Source: Novosphingobium sp. 28-62-57
GTDB taxonomy: Bacteria; Pseudomonadota; Alphaproteobacteria; Sphingomonadales; Sphingomonadaceae
Assembly: GCA_002256985.1 (NCBI GenBank)
Contig: NCGO01000003.1
Span: 153,212-217,211, forward strand
Length of the DNA stretch: 64,000 nucleotides
Reading direction: 5' to 3'
The notes under the pieces: model-generated
What the model saw: the letters and a program-made list of their open reading frames with translations, nothing else
What the model was told of the DNA's origin: nothing
Database searches by the model: none
Program-made: the position numbers and the translations under genes
Shown here: positions 48,761 through 59,268 of the stretch, in pieces
Layout of the letters: each line of letters starts with the position of its first letter
Position numbering within the stretch: position 1 is the first letter of the stretch

Positions 48761-49867
48761 ATGACCGACCTTGCTGATCTCACAGAACGCGGCGCGCTCT
48801 ATATTGAAGTCGCCGATACCAACCTCAACTTCCGCCCCATCGCGATTTCGGATCCGACACCGACCGGCGAACAAATCCTTGCACTATGCGACGCCTCACC
48901 GCGCGACGAATATGTTGTCCTTCAATGGCTAGCCTCCGGCGATGTCGAGGAAGTTCGCGCAGATGAAACGGTGGCGATCAAGGGCGCCGATTCGGCGCGC
49001 TTCATCGTCGTCAAGGCCGACCGCCTGTTCCGGTTTGTGCTCAACGACCGTTCGATTTCCTGGCCGAAGCACCGGATCGGCGCTAGCACTATCCGCACGC
49101 TTGGCAAGATCGATCCCGCTGCGCAGTTGTACCTGCGTCGCGAAGAAGTCGAAGACGAACTTATCACCGACGATGGGCATGTCAAACTGGCTGATCTCGG
49201 CGTCGAGAATATCTATTCGAAGCGTTCGGTTTGGAAGCTCAACGTCCAAGGGGTGCAGATTACATCGGAAGCTCCAATGATCGGCGTTCGTGATGCACTG
49301 CTTAAGGCGGGATTCGATCCCGACCAAGGGTGGATCATCGTACTCAAGGCCGCCGACAGTAAGAGGCAAGTCTCGCTGGAAGATGTCGTTGATCTTCGCG
49401 CACCAGGCGTTGAAAAGCTTCGTCTGACACCACGCGAGATCAACAATGGCGAGGTCGACGAAGTGCTTAGGCGCGATTTCCGTTTGCTGACGACCGACGA
49501 GATCGGTCTCGACGCCCGTGGTCTCGAATGGGAGACGATTGTAGACAGCGGCCGGCGGTGGCTACTTCTCCATAACTATTCGCTTCCCGTCGGCTTGACA
49601 GCGCGCAGCGCATCTATCGCGCTCGAGATCCCGCCGAGCTACCCTACCGCGGAAATCGACATGTTTTATTGCCTGCCCCATCTGTCGCTGGAAAACGGCC
49701 AAATGATCGGCCAGACTGAGGCGCGAATGGCTATTCGTGGCCAGAATTTCCAACGCTGGTCGCGCCATCGCGGTTCGGTCGCGCCATGGCGACCTAACGT
49801 CGACAATGTCCTAACGCATCTGACGCTGGTCGATGCCGCAATTTTGCGGGAAGTAGAGCATGACTAA
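48761..49867 (+). CDS. Triple ubiquitin-like domains fused to an E2-like domain (multiubiquitin/Prok-E2_E)
   Basis: This 368-residue protein carries three ubiquitin-like modules, about 12-86, 88-153 and 155-224. Each ends in a short V/D-L-x-x-x-G-V-E turn (VKLADLGVENIYS, VVDLRAPGVEKLRL); the first is more diverged. Residues 238-368 resemble the E2-like Prok-E2_E fold: IALEIPPSYPTAEIDMFYCLPHL, then WSRH (333-336), NVDNVLTHL. The only Cys in the E2 part is C304, in FYCLPHL; this is not a standard E2 HPN-Cys context. No diglycine ends any module and the ubiquitin-like units lie before the E2, so activation must differ from ordinary ubiquitin. It would form a self-charging carrier with the downstream E1. 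ATG at 48761; an 8-bp overlap with the E1 gene. Confidence 0.78.
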   Translation: MTDLADLTERGALYIEVADTNLNFRPIAISDPTPTGEQILALCDASPRDEYVVLQWLASGDVEEVRADETVAIKGADSARFIVVKADRLFRFVLNDRSISWPKHRIGASTIRTLGKIDPAAQLYLRREEVEDELITDDGHVKLADLGVENIYSKRSVWKLNVQGVQITSEAPMIGVRDALLKAGFDPDQGWIIVLKAADSKRQVSLEDVVDLRAPGVEKLRLTPREINNGEVDEVLRRDFRLLTTDEIGLDARGLEWETIVDSGRRWLLLHNYSLPVGLTARSASIALEIPPSYPTAEIDMFYCLPHLSLENGQMIGQTEARMAIRGQNFQRWSRHRGSVAPWRPNVDNVLTHLTLVDAAILREVEHD

Positions 49868-51242
49868 CGGATATGAACTGGCACTTCCGGGCCTGACGTA
49901 CGACGCACTGCTCGCACACCTGTTGGCGCATGACGGCAACGAAGGGGCCGCTATTCTGCTGTGCCGTGATGCCGCGCCAGTACGCTCCCGCCTGATGGTG
50001 GTCGAGGCGATTCTCGTGCCGCATGACGCCTGCGCAATTCGTCGCCCAGACTATATCAGCTGGCCTGGCGAACTCCTTTCCGCAGCGATCGATCGCGCCG
50101 AAGATGACGGCCTTTCGATCATACTGCTTCATTCGCACCCGGGCGGGTTTCCATGTTTTTCGCGCACCGACGACGTTAGCGACCGAACTACGATCGGCAG
50201 TATCTTCGAGGGCTGGAGTGGCTCTGCGCCAGCGGCAGGGCATGGTTCGGCGATCATGATCGCACCCGGCATTATCCGCGCACGGCTTTACCAGCCCGAT
50301 CTCCAGCCCCGCGACGTCGCGCGAGTGATCGTCGCCGGAGACGATATCAGGATTTGGGACGATGGCGGAACGCCAACCTCGGCCATGGCGTTCGGTTCTG
50401 ACATGACCCGCACGCTGTCGACCCTTCACGCTTGCGTAATCGGCGTGTCCGGCACTGGCTCAATCATCGCCGAGCAGGCCGCGCGCATGGGCTTTGGGGC
50501 GCTGACCTTGATCGATTTTGATCACGTCGAAGCCAAGAATCTCAACCGCATCCTCTATTCGACAACGGACGATGCTGCCCGAGCGGCGCCGAAGGTCGAG
50601 ATGTTCGCAGCCGCGCTCGCTCGGGTGCGCCCAACGCTCCAGGTTACCCAGATCTGCGAGAACATCTTTCAGCGTGATGCGGCGATCGCCGCTGCCCAGG
50701 CCGATGTCCTCTTCTCCTGCGTCGACTCTTCCGAAGGCAGGCAAATCGCTGACCTAATCGCACAGGCCTTTATGATCCCGCTGATTGACATGGGCGTGAC
50801 GATCCCGACGCGGCGCCTTGTCGACGGAACCCTGGCGATCATTGAGGTGATGGGCCGGATCGATTACGTCCAGCCCGGTGGCTCGACCCTCGGCGATCGG
50901 GCGGTCTATACCCCGGCATCGCTGCGGGCTGAGTATCTTGCACGCACGGATCCCGAGCGATTCGCCGCTGAGCAACGCGAGGGCTACATTAAGGGCGCGC
51001 CAGAGGAAGCGCCGTCAGTGATCGCACTCAACATGCGTGCCGCCAGCGCGGCGATGCTTGAATGCGTGGCTCGACTGTTTCCGTTCCGCCACGACGGCAA
51101 CTCGCGCTATGCGCGAACCCTGTTCGCGCTGGCCGATGGCGACGAGGAAGCGTTCTCCGAAGCGGCGTTCGAGCGCGCTCCGAACCCGCTGCTCGGACGC
51201 GGCGCCCTCGAGCCATTGCTTGGTCTGCCTGCTTTGGGGTGA
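49860..51242 (+). CDS. JAB isopeptidase-E1 (ThiF-family) fusion
   Basis: This 460-residue protein joins two ubiquitin-pathway activities. Residues 1-135 are a JAB/JAMM metallopeptidase with E49, HSHP (H91, H93), S101 and D104. Residues about 185-400 are a ThiF/E1 adenylation domain: GVSGTGSIIAEQAARMGFGALTLIDFDHVEAKNLNRILY (195-232), with ATP-binding Gly, D219 and R230, and SCVDSSEGRQIADLI (286-300). C287 is the most visible Cys; a separate E1 catalytic Cys in the cross-over loop is not obvious, and C-terminal LECVARLFP is another option. It would adenylate the upstream ubiquitin-like protein and could also remove or trim it. Start overlaps the upstream stop by 8 bases; DUF6527 follows after 3 bases. 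Confidence 0.85.
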   Translation: MTNGYELALPGLTYDALLAHLLAHDGNEGAAILLCRDAAPVRSRLMVVEAILVPHDACAIRRPDYISWPGELLSAAIDRAEDDGLSIILLHSHPGGFPCFSRTDDVSDRTTIGSIFEGWSGSAPAAGHGSAIMIAPGIIRARLYQPDLQPRDVARVIVAGDDIRIWDDGGTPTSAMAFGSDMTRTLSTLHACVIGVSGTGSIIAEQAARMGFGALTLIDFDHVEAKNLNRILYSTTDDAARAAPKVEMFAAALARVRPTLQVTQICENIFQRDAAIAAAQADVLFSCVDSSEGRQIADLIAQAFMIPLIDMGVTIPTRRLVDGTLAIIEVMGRIDYVQPGGSTLGDRAVYTPASLRAEYLARTDPERFAAEQREGYIKGAPEEAPSVIALNMRAASAAMLECVARLFPFRHDGNSRYARTLFALADGDEEAFSEAAFERAPNPLLGRGALEPLLGLPALG

Positions 51243-51245
51243 TCT

Positions 51246-51593
51246 ATGATTAGTACGTTTTGGAACAGATTACGCGAATGGTTCGTCGGGCTGTTTTCCC
51301 GCAAACCAAAGCCGCGACGCACAATTTACTTCGAGGGTGATGAGCTTCCCGAGCGCCTGCCACCCCATGATCTCGCGGTGGCGCGAGAAGCCGGCACTCT
51401 TTGGTCGGCAGGGCTCGTCTGCCCGTGCGGATGTGGCCGCCGGTTAGAGGTCATGCTGCTTCCCGGTATCAAACCGCGCTGGGACCTAACGGTCGACGAC
51501 AAAGGACTGCCCACATTGCATCCCTCGATCTGGGTCAACGATGGGTGCCGGGCGCACTTCTTCCTCAAGAACGGCCTAATCGTCTGGTGTTGA
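51246..51593 (+). CDS. DUF6527 zinc-binding-type protein
   Basis: This 115-residue protein begins with one hydrophobic stretch (TFWNRLREWFVGLFSRKPKP) and has four metal-type Cys/His positions in order: CPCGCG (about 59-64), then DGCRAHFFLKNGLIVWC (about 99-115). This fits the DUF6527 family, which I recall beside ThiF/E1 and multiubiquitin genes. Its function is unknown; a zinc treble-clef or a ring-like E3 role is speculative. It is the third gene of the ubiquitin-like operon. Confidence 0.75.
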   Translation: MISTFWNRLREWFVGLFSRKPKPRRTIYFEGDELPERLPPHDLAVAREAGTLWSAGLVCPCGCGRRLEVMLLPGIKPRWDLTVDDKGLPTLHPSIWVNDGCRAHFFLKNGLIVWC

Positions 51594-51702
51594 GCCGACC
51601 GTAGGAACAAACCTAACAATGCATGATGTTAGGCGGTGTCCATCTCGGTACTTCCCAAGCGAGCCGCTCGTCCCGACTTACAATTGCTACGCTCCCGTCA
51701 TA

Positions 51703-52665
51703 TCATTCCGGTGGCGAGGACGCGGTAATCGATCCGATCGTTTCAATCTCCGCGATGCGCTGAAACTCAGACAGATATTCCTGCCGATGGTTCGACAGCC
51801 AGCGAACCACTCGGGCGTTGCTAAGCAGCTTCGTAACGTAGCCGCGCGCAAAGGTGAGGTGTAGATTGTCGATCCCGTAGCTGTCTTCCACCGACTTCAC
51901 CTGCGTCTGGAGAGTGGCAAGCTCCCGCTCCATCCGGGAAATCTGCTGACTTGTCGGACCGACCAGATCGTTCTTTCGCGCCTTTTTCGCTGGCGCTGTC
52001 AGCTGATCTTCCGGCGTGGCCGCCAAGAGTGCGCGTGCAAAGATCAGCGAGTAATTGTTCTGGCCGATCATTAGTTCCGCCGCCTCGATCTGGCGCATCG
52101 GCGACATGCGGCGCAGCATGTCGAACACCCTCATCGAACAATTGGTGTCCTTGAGCATGTCCGCCGTCTCGTCGCAGATGCCGTCGAGCAGGCGGAAGCG
52201 CGCGCGGATCGATCCAACCTCCAGGCCGAGCGCGTCGGCAATCACAGCTTCAGTGACGCCGCGCTCAATGGCCCGAACGATCATCCGATGCTCCTGCACC
52301 GGAGGCAAGCGATTGACGCGCTTGTTGTAGGTGTAGGTCTCGTCATCATTGGCGACGAGGCAGTCTACCGTTTCGATGCCGAGCTGCTTGAGCACCTCGA
52401 TGCGCAAATGGCCGTCGAGGAGGAAGTATTGCTCTGAATTCTTGGGGTTGGGGACGACGGCAGGAGCTTCCACCAAGCCGATCGCTTTGATCGAGCTCAC
52501 GATCTGGGCATATTTGCGGCTTTCCCGAACGCCCTCTCGCAATGTCTTCAGGGGCACGAGCTGGTCGATGCGCAGTGTCACAGACTGGCGCTCGAAGCCT
52601 AGCCGGACACGATTGTCGGCGCCGGGATCAGCGGGCAGCCGTTCTGCTGATGGCCAGTCAGTCAT
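51703..52665 (-). CDS. ParB-like protein, RepB type, second in a recombinase operon
   Basis: This 320-residue protein has a ParB N-terminal domain: ITQLVPLKTLREGVRESRKYAQIVSSIKAIGLVEAPAVV-like RIDQLVPLKTLREGVRES, LLDGHLRIEVLKQLG and KRVNRLPPVQEHRMI, then an HTH-like VTEAVIADALGLEVGSIRARFRLLDG and a coiled C-terminus. ParB/RepB proteins bind parS sites and use CTP; here it lies with a recombinase, so a role in recombination control is more likely. It overlaps the previous gene by 8 bases. It is the last gene of a three-gene operon. Confidence 0.8.
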   Translation of the reverse strand: MTDWPSAERLPADPGADNRVRLGFERQSVTLRIDQLVPLKTLREGVRESRKYAQIVSSIKAIGLVEAPAVVPNPKNSEQYFLLDGHLRIEVLKQLGIETVDCLVANDDETYTYNKRVNRLPPVQEHRMIVRAIERGVTEAVIADALGLEVGSIRARFRLLDGICDETADMLKDTNCSMRVFDMLRRMSPMRQIEAAELMIGQNNYSLIFARALLAATPEDQLTAPAKKARKNDLVGPTSQQISRMERELATLQTQVKSVEDSYGIDNLHLTFARGYVTKLLSNARVVRWLSNHRQEYLSEFQRIAEIETIGSITASSPPE

Positions 52666-53557
52666 CGATTTCCCCTGCGATCCGCATGGCCAGAGCTCGG
52701 GGCATGGTTTCGAGCCCTTCGGCCCTCAGTAGGGTCAGAAACCCGTCGTCGGTGAGCAAATCCTTGATCGCCTCGACAATGAAGAGAAGGCGGGTTTGTG
52801 TGAAATCAGATTTCTTCACGAGCAGACGCTGCTTTTCGGCCTCGCGCTGATAGACCTGCATCAGGTCGCTGGCTGTCAGCTTGCGATTAGCGCCTTTCCT
52901 GCCAAACTTTCCTGACGTCATGGACTTGCTGCGTCCGCGCATGCGGAGATCGAGAAGTCGGCGAACCGACGCCAGTTTCTTGCCGCGCAGCTTACCGGTC
53001 TCGTAGGCATCAAGAAGAAGGTTTTGCGCCTCTTCGCTTTCGGCGCGCGAGATTTCCATGGCAAGGCTGATGGGGATCAGCCCCGTCTCGACCGCTGACA
53101 GCAGCCTTTCCTCGCCGCGCTCAAGCAGGGTCACGATCATGCTGACCCACCCACTGGTGATGCCGATTTTGCGGGAGATCTCGGCTTCGGTGTAACCGCG
53201 TTTCCTCAGGGCACCGATCTCGTTCATTACGTCGATCGGGCGCTGCACCCGGCGGGCAATGTTCTCCACCAGGCTCATGACGAGGCATTCGCTCTCGCTG
53301 GCTTCGATTACCACCGCCGGAATCTCGGTCTGGCCGAGCATCTGGAAAGCCTCGAGCCGCCCTTCGCCGCAGACCAGATCGTAGCGCGCGCCACCCGGAC
53401 CATCGTGCTTGCTGACCGTAATCGGACGCTTGAGGCCGATGGTCTCGATATTGTTGACGATCTCGCGGTGCTGGCGCTTGTTGCGCGCCCGTGGGTTGAG
53501 CACGGTGATCCGCGAAATCGGGATCATCTCGATGGTCTGGGGGCGGGTGACGGTCAT
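52658..53557 (-). CDS. ParB-like protein, first in a recombinase operon
   Basis: This 299-residue protein has a ParB/Srx core: IEMIPISRITVLNPRARNKRQHREIVNNIETIGLKRPITVS, then VCGEGRLEAFQMLGQTEIPAVV and SLVENIARR, followed by GYTEAEISRKIGITSGWVSMIVTLLERGEERL. It starts at the ATG at 53557, sharing a base with the recombinase stop (TGATG), and overlaps the second ParB gene by 8 bases. Two unequal ParB-like proteins in tandem with a serine recombinase are a repeated arrangement in alphaproteobacterial mobile DNA (general knowledge). Confidence 0.82.
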   Translation of the reverse strand: MTVTRPQTIEMIPISRITVLNPRARNKRQHREIVNNIETIGLKRPITVSKHDGPGGARYDLVCGEGRLEAFQMLGQTEIPAVVIEASESECLVMSLVENIARRVQRPIDVMNEIGALRKRGYTEAEISRKIGITSGWVSMIVTLLERGEERLLSAVETGLIPISLAMEISRAESEEAQNLLLDAYETGKLRGKKLASVRRLLDLRMRGRSKSMTSGKFGRKGANRKLTASDLMQVYQREAEKQRLLVKKSDFTQTRLLFIVEAIKDLLTDDGFLTLLRAEGLETMPRALAMRIAGEIDD

Positions 53558-55128
53558 CAGGCGGCCTCCGCAACTTTGACGGGCGCGGCGATCTCGTAGA
53601 AAAAGTCGAGGGCGTCGAAGCGGTACGCATCAAGCAGCAGTTCGTTGTCCTCGGCTAGCCGCACACGTTCGGCCGCAACATCCAGCCTCGGGAAGAGATA
53701 GTAGTCGAAGGGCTGCCGGTTGCGGGCGTCCATGCGGACCACGAGGGTGATGTCCGGCATCTTGGAGGTGTCGAAGCGGATCTTCCAGCGCAGCAGACCC
53801 GTCGGCGTCGGAGTGCAGCGGACGATGACGACTGACAGGCTGAACTCATCGTTCACGATGACCCGGTCCGTCTCCAGATCCTGCCACGCTTCGCTGCCCT
53901 GTGCCTTCAGGCCGTCGAGGACCTGGCGAAGAATGTCGGGGTGCAGGCGGCGTAGCGCACGATTGACGGCAAGGTAGCGATAGTCGCGATCCGGCGAATA
54001 GCCGACCAGGCTGTAGGCCCGCAGCAAGCTGCCAAACCGCGACGAATAGGCGCTGCTCGATGGCAGGCCCTCACATTCATCGATGATGATCCCCGAGAGC
54101 AGGCCCTTGCTTTCATAAACCGTCCGCAGCGCGTCGATCATTTCGGCATCTGACAGCCTGAATGACCGCGCGCCGATGAGCGCCTGTGCCGCATCGAACA
54201 GGTCCCGCTCGACGATGGCCTCGAACGCACCTGGGCTGCGGATCCACATCTCAGGGTCGTTGCGGACCCGCTTCTTCTTCAGCTTGAACGACTGCCGGTT
54301 CCACACATTGTCGCCGACATACTTGCCGTTGATGAGGAGCTGATGGATCGTGCCGCGCGTCCACGATCGCCCCAGATCGGTGACAATGCCCCTGCTGTTA
54401 AGGTCATCAGCGATTTCGCGCTCGCTCAGCCCGTCATGCACGAAGGCTGTATAGACGCTGCGGACAACGGCGATTTCCTCATCGGGGCCGGGCGTCAAGA
54501 TCACGCGGTCGGTTTGGATACTCTTGTGCTCGCCCCGCGTCAGCACACCCTTGGTCGTACCGGTTTCGTCGATCAGGGTCCGGCGAAGCCCGAACCCGGC
54601 AGGTCCGCCTTGGCGGTAGCCCTTCTCGATCAGGCGCCCTTGGCCAGCGAAGACTTTGGTCGACAGCTCCCGGCTGTACTCCCCGGCCATCGCACGCTTG
54701 ACGCCCTTCACAATGGTCGAGACCGGGCTTCCGTCATTCTCAAATTGCTCCGCGCAATACTGAACCGCGATCCCGGCGCGCTTGCAGATGTACTCGTAGT
54801 AGGCGCTTTCGTCGGCGTCCTGGAACCGGCCCCAGCGGCTGATGTCATAGACCAGAACCATGGTGTAATCGGCGGCGCCAGTCTGAACGTCGTCGATCAG
54901 TTGCTTGAGTGCGTCGCGGCCTTCGATCTTGAGCCCGCTCTTGCCCGCATCGGCATAGGTCCGCACGATCTCGATCCCGCGCGCGGCGGCATAGTGCCGG
55001 ATCGCATCGGCCTGGTTCTCGGTCGAGTATTTCTGGTGGTCAGTCGACATGCGAACATATTCGGCCGCACGCACGAGCCGCGGCGCCTGTTCCCTGCCAT
55101 CGCTGTCTTCGTAGTCCCAGTCCTGCAA
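53557..55128 (-). CDS. Large serine recombinase
   Basis: This 523-residue recombinase has the catalytic Ser in RAAEYVRMSTDHQKYSTENQADAI (S of MST), then IVRTYADAGKSGLKIEGRDALKQLIDDV, VYDISRWGRFQD and the recombinase DNA-binding domain GFGLRRTLIDE to LSEREIADDLNSRGIVTDLGRSWTRGTIHQLLINGKYVGDNVW. The C-terminal zinc-ribbon/coil region of large serine integrases (about 330 onward) is partly present, with a Leu/Arg-rich tail. I chose the TTG at 55128 because AAGGGG precedes it; a GTG at 55221 would add 31 residues without a ribosome site. It is the first gene of the operon with two ParB-like proteins and faces an HTH gene. Confidence 0.85.
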   Translation of the reverse strand: MQDWDYEDSDGREQAPRLVRAAEYVRMSTDHQKYSTENQADAIRHYAAARGIEIVRTYADAGKSGLKIEGRDALKQLIDDVQTGAADYTMVLVYDISRWGRFQDADESAYYEYICKRAGIAVQYCAEQFENDGSPVSTIVKGVKRAMAGEYSRELSTKVFAGQGRLIEKGYRQGGPAGFGLRRTLIDETGTTKGVLTRGEHKSIQTDRVILTPGPDEEIAVVRSVYTAFVHDGLSEREIADDLNSRGIVTDLGRSWTRGTIHQLLINGKYVGDNVWNRQSFKLKKKRVRNDPEMWIRSPGAFEAIVERDLFDAAQALIGARSFRLSDAEMIDALRTVYESKGLLSGIIIDECEGLPSSSAYSSRFGSLLRAYSLVGYSPDRDYRYLAVNRALRRLHPDILRQVLDGLKAQGSEAWQDLETDRVIVNDEFSLSVVIVRCTPTPTGLLRWKIRFDTSKMPDITLVVRMDARNRQPFDYYLFPRLDVAAERVRLAEDNELLLDAYRFDALDFFYEIAAPVKVAEAA

Positions 55129-55247
55129 TTTCCGCCCCTTCGATGACCATGCTGCCGTGGCCAGGGCGACCAACCGCTGCAGCGCGAACCACGGACATCT
55201 CCGCCATCCCCGCACTTTCACCAGTGTAGGCCGGAGAGGAGCGGAAG

Positions 55248-55874
55248 ATGTTGCCGAAAAAGGGCAGGAAGTTGCCGAAGTGGGACGGGGTCTTGGCAGG
55301 ACGACAGGTCTATGCCGAAACCATCGCCCAGTTGTTAGAGCGCGAGCACGGCGGAACGCACCGTGCTGTCAAACAAGTGATGAAGCTGACGGATGCCAGC
55401 GAGCGCACCGTCAAGCACTGGCTCTCGGGCCAACACGGTCCCGATACTGTGTTCTTTCTACGCCTGGTCACTAGCTCGCCAGTCATCAGGGCATTCGTGA
55501 TCGGGCTCATCGAAAGCTCGCAGGGGGCGGGCAATGATCGGCACGGAGTGGACCAACAAGCTGCTCGCCGACCATCAAAGCCGTCCGATACGCAGCTGAC
55601 GCGGCAGGATCGTCGTCAGAATGACCGTATAAATGACCCTAAAACTGACCCTATAAATGACCCAATAACTGCCGAGCTGAACGAGCGGCAGCGCTGGTTT
55701 CTCGGCCGAGTCGCAGCGGGCCATTGGTGCCGTGCAGCGGACATTTGTGGCCATTGGAAGGTCAGTGCGAAAACCGCGCGACGGGATATCGCGGCGCTCA
55801 GCGCTATGGGCTTGATCCGCTTCACAGGTGCGCGCCGCAATGGACGCTACAGGCCTGCTTCTGGGGCAGGATAG
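55248..55874 (+). CDS. HTH protein with two DNA-binding-like regions
   Basis: This 208-residue protein has an N-terminal region MKLTDASERTVKHWLSGQHGPD (about 43-64) and a C-terminal winged-HTH-like DeoR-type part (AAGHWCRAADICGHWKVSAKTARRDIAALSAMGLIRFTGARRNGRY, about 155-200). The middle (about 120-142) has a repeated NDRINDPKTDPINDPI, matching repeated AATGACC units in DNA. It is divergent from the recombinase, so it may regulate it. The ATG at 55248 follows GGAGAGGA. Confidence 0.65.
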   Translation: MLPKKGRKLPKWDGVLAGRQVYAETIAQLLEREHGGTHRAVKQVMKLTDASERTVKHWLSGQHGPDTVFFLRLVTSSPVIRAFVIGLIESSQGAGNDRHGVDQQAARRPSKPSDTQLTRQDRRQNDRINDPKTDPINDPITAELNERQRWFLGRVAAGHWCRAADICGHWKVSAKTARRDIAALSAMGLIRFTGARRNGRYRPASGAG

Positions 55875-55963
55875 TCCGGCCCGATTTCAAACTGGTCCTC
55901 TACGCTGAGACCCAAAGAAAGTGGAGAGGGAGGGAGGTGTCGAACTCGGGAAAGGAGATCGAC

Positions 55964-56698
55964 ATGCCCCTCTATCCTATCGATATCGAAAAGCGCCTCA
56001 AGGCCCTGCAGCGTCAGGCGCGGCACGAGACGGAAGGCGCGCCCTACGTCGTCTATGCTCTTCTCGATCCTGGTGAGCCCGGCCTGCAGTTTGAGGAGGG
56101 TCCGTTCAACGGCATCCCGTTCTATGTCGGGCAGAGCTGCGAAATCGAGAATCGTCTCCGCCGGCATTTTCGCAAGCCGCAGAAACTCAACCCGGACTCC
56201 CAAATGGTCCATCGGCACATAGCTCAATTGTTCGCGATCGGCAGATTGCCACGGCTCGCCATTCTCGAGACGGCCCAGACGCGCAGCCAAAGCCTAATGG
56301 CGGAGTTGCGGTGGGGGCAGCGCCTGCTGCGCGCGGGGTTTGAGCTGGCGAACACCAGCCCGGACATTGGCCGGATCATGGACGTTGACGAACTGACGGC
56401 TTGGCTCGACTTCCGGCGCTGCGCGATGCTGGCGAGCGAGGCCGCGCACGAGGGAGTCGTCATTGTTCACAGCTGCACATGTGGACATGTAAGCAGGTGG
56501 ATCGACCCGGCGGACTATGCGGCGTATTGGCCAAAGCGGTTGCGGGTCTCGAAAATCGCCAATCGAACTCAGCAATGCCCCGGCTGCGGCGAGGATTGCG
56601 AGTGGTGGCTGGATGATCGCAGGCTGCTGGCGATACACACCGACTCCGGGGCTGAATCAGACCGTCTGTCAGGGCTGCGTATCTCTGGTAGGAGTTAG
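55964..56698 (+). CDS. GIY-YIG-like protein with a C-terminal zinc ribbon
   Basis: This 244-residue protein has a GIY-YIG-type start: APYVVYALL (26-34), PFYVGQSCEIENRLRRHF (52-69), and an acidic residue in MAELRWGQ (E114) that fits the catalytic Glu. The C-terminus has a zinc ribbon, with C171, C173 and later C205, C208 and C212. It could be a nicking nuclease. C171 and C173 are encoded inside the CACATGTG repeat at 56476. ATG at 55964 follows AAAGGAG. It lies 8 bases before the helicase gene end, which is convergent. Confidence 0.7.
   Translation: MPLYPIDIEKRLKALQRQARHETEGAPYVVYALLDPGEPGLQFEEGPFNGIPFYVGQSCEIENRLRRHFRKPQKLNPDSQMVHRHIAQLFAIGRLPRLAILETAQTRSQSLMAELRWGQRLLRAGFELANTSPDIGRIMDVDELTAWLDFRRCAMLASEAAHEGVVIVHSCTCGHVSRWIDPADYAAYWPKRLRVSKIANRTQQCPGCGEDCEWWLDDRRLLAIHTDSGAESDRLSGLRISGRS
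56476..56490. repeat. CACATGTGGACATGT repeat inside the GIY-YIG gene
   Basis: An exact 15-base copy of the unit in parA (44567-44581), 12 kb away. It codes for part of the zinc-ribbon Cys pair. Confidence 0.8.
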
Positions 56699-56706
56699 AC
56701 ACTAGC

Positions 56707-59260
<2,554 letters not shown>

Positions 59261-59268
<8 letters not shown>

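Noticed and set aside
53557-55128. The serine recombinase as the integrase for the tRNA site
   Set aside because: tRNA 3'-end integration is normally the work of tyrosine recombinases. This enzyme has its own ParB-like operon and sits 16 kb inside, so it more likely serves a nested unit.
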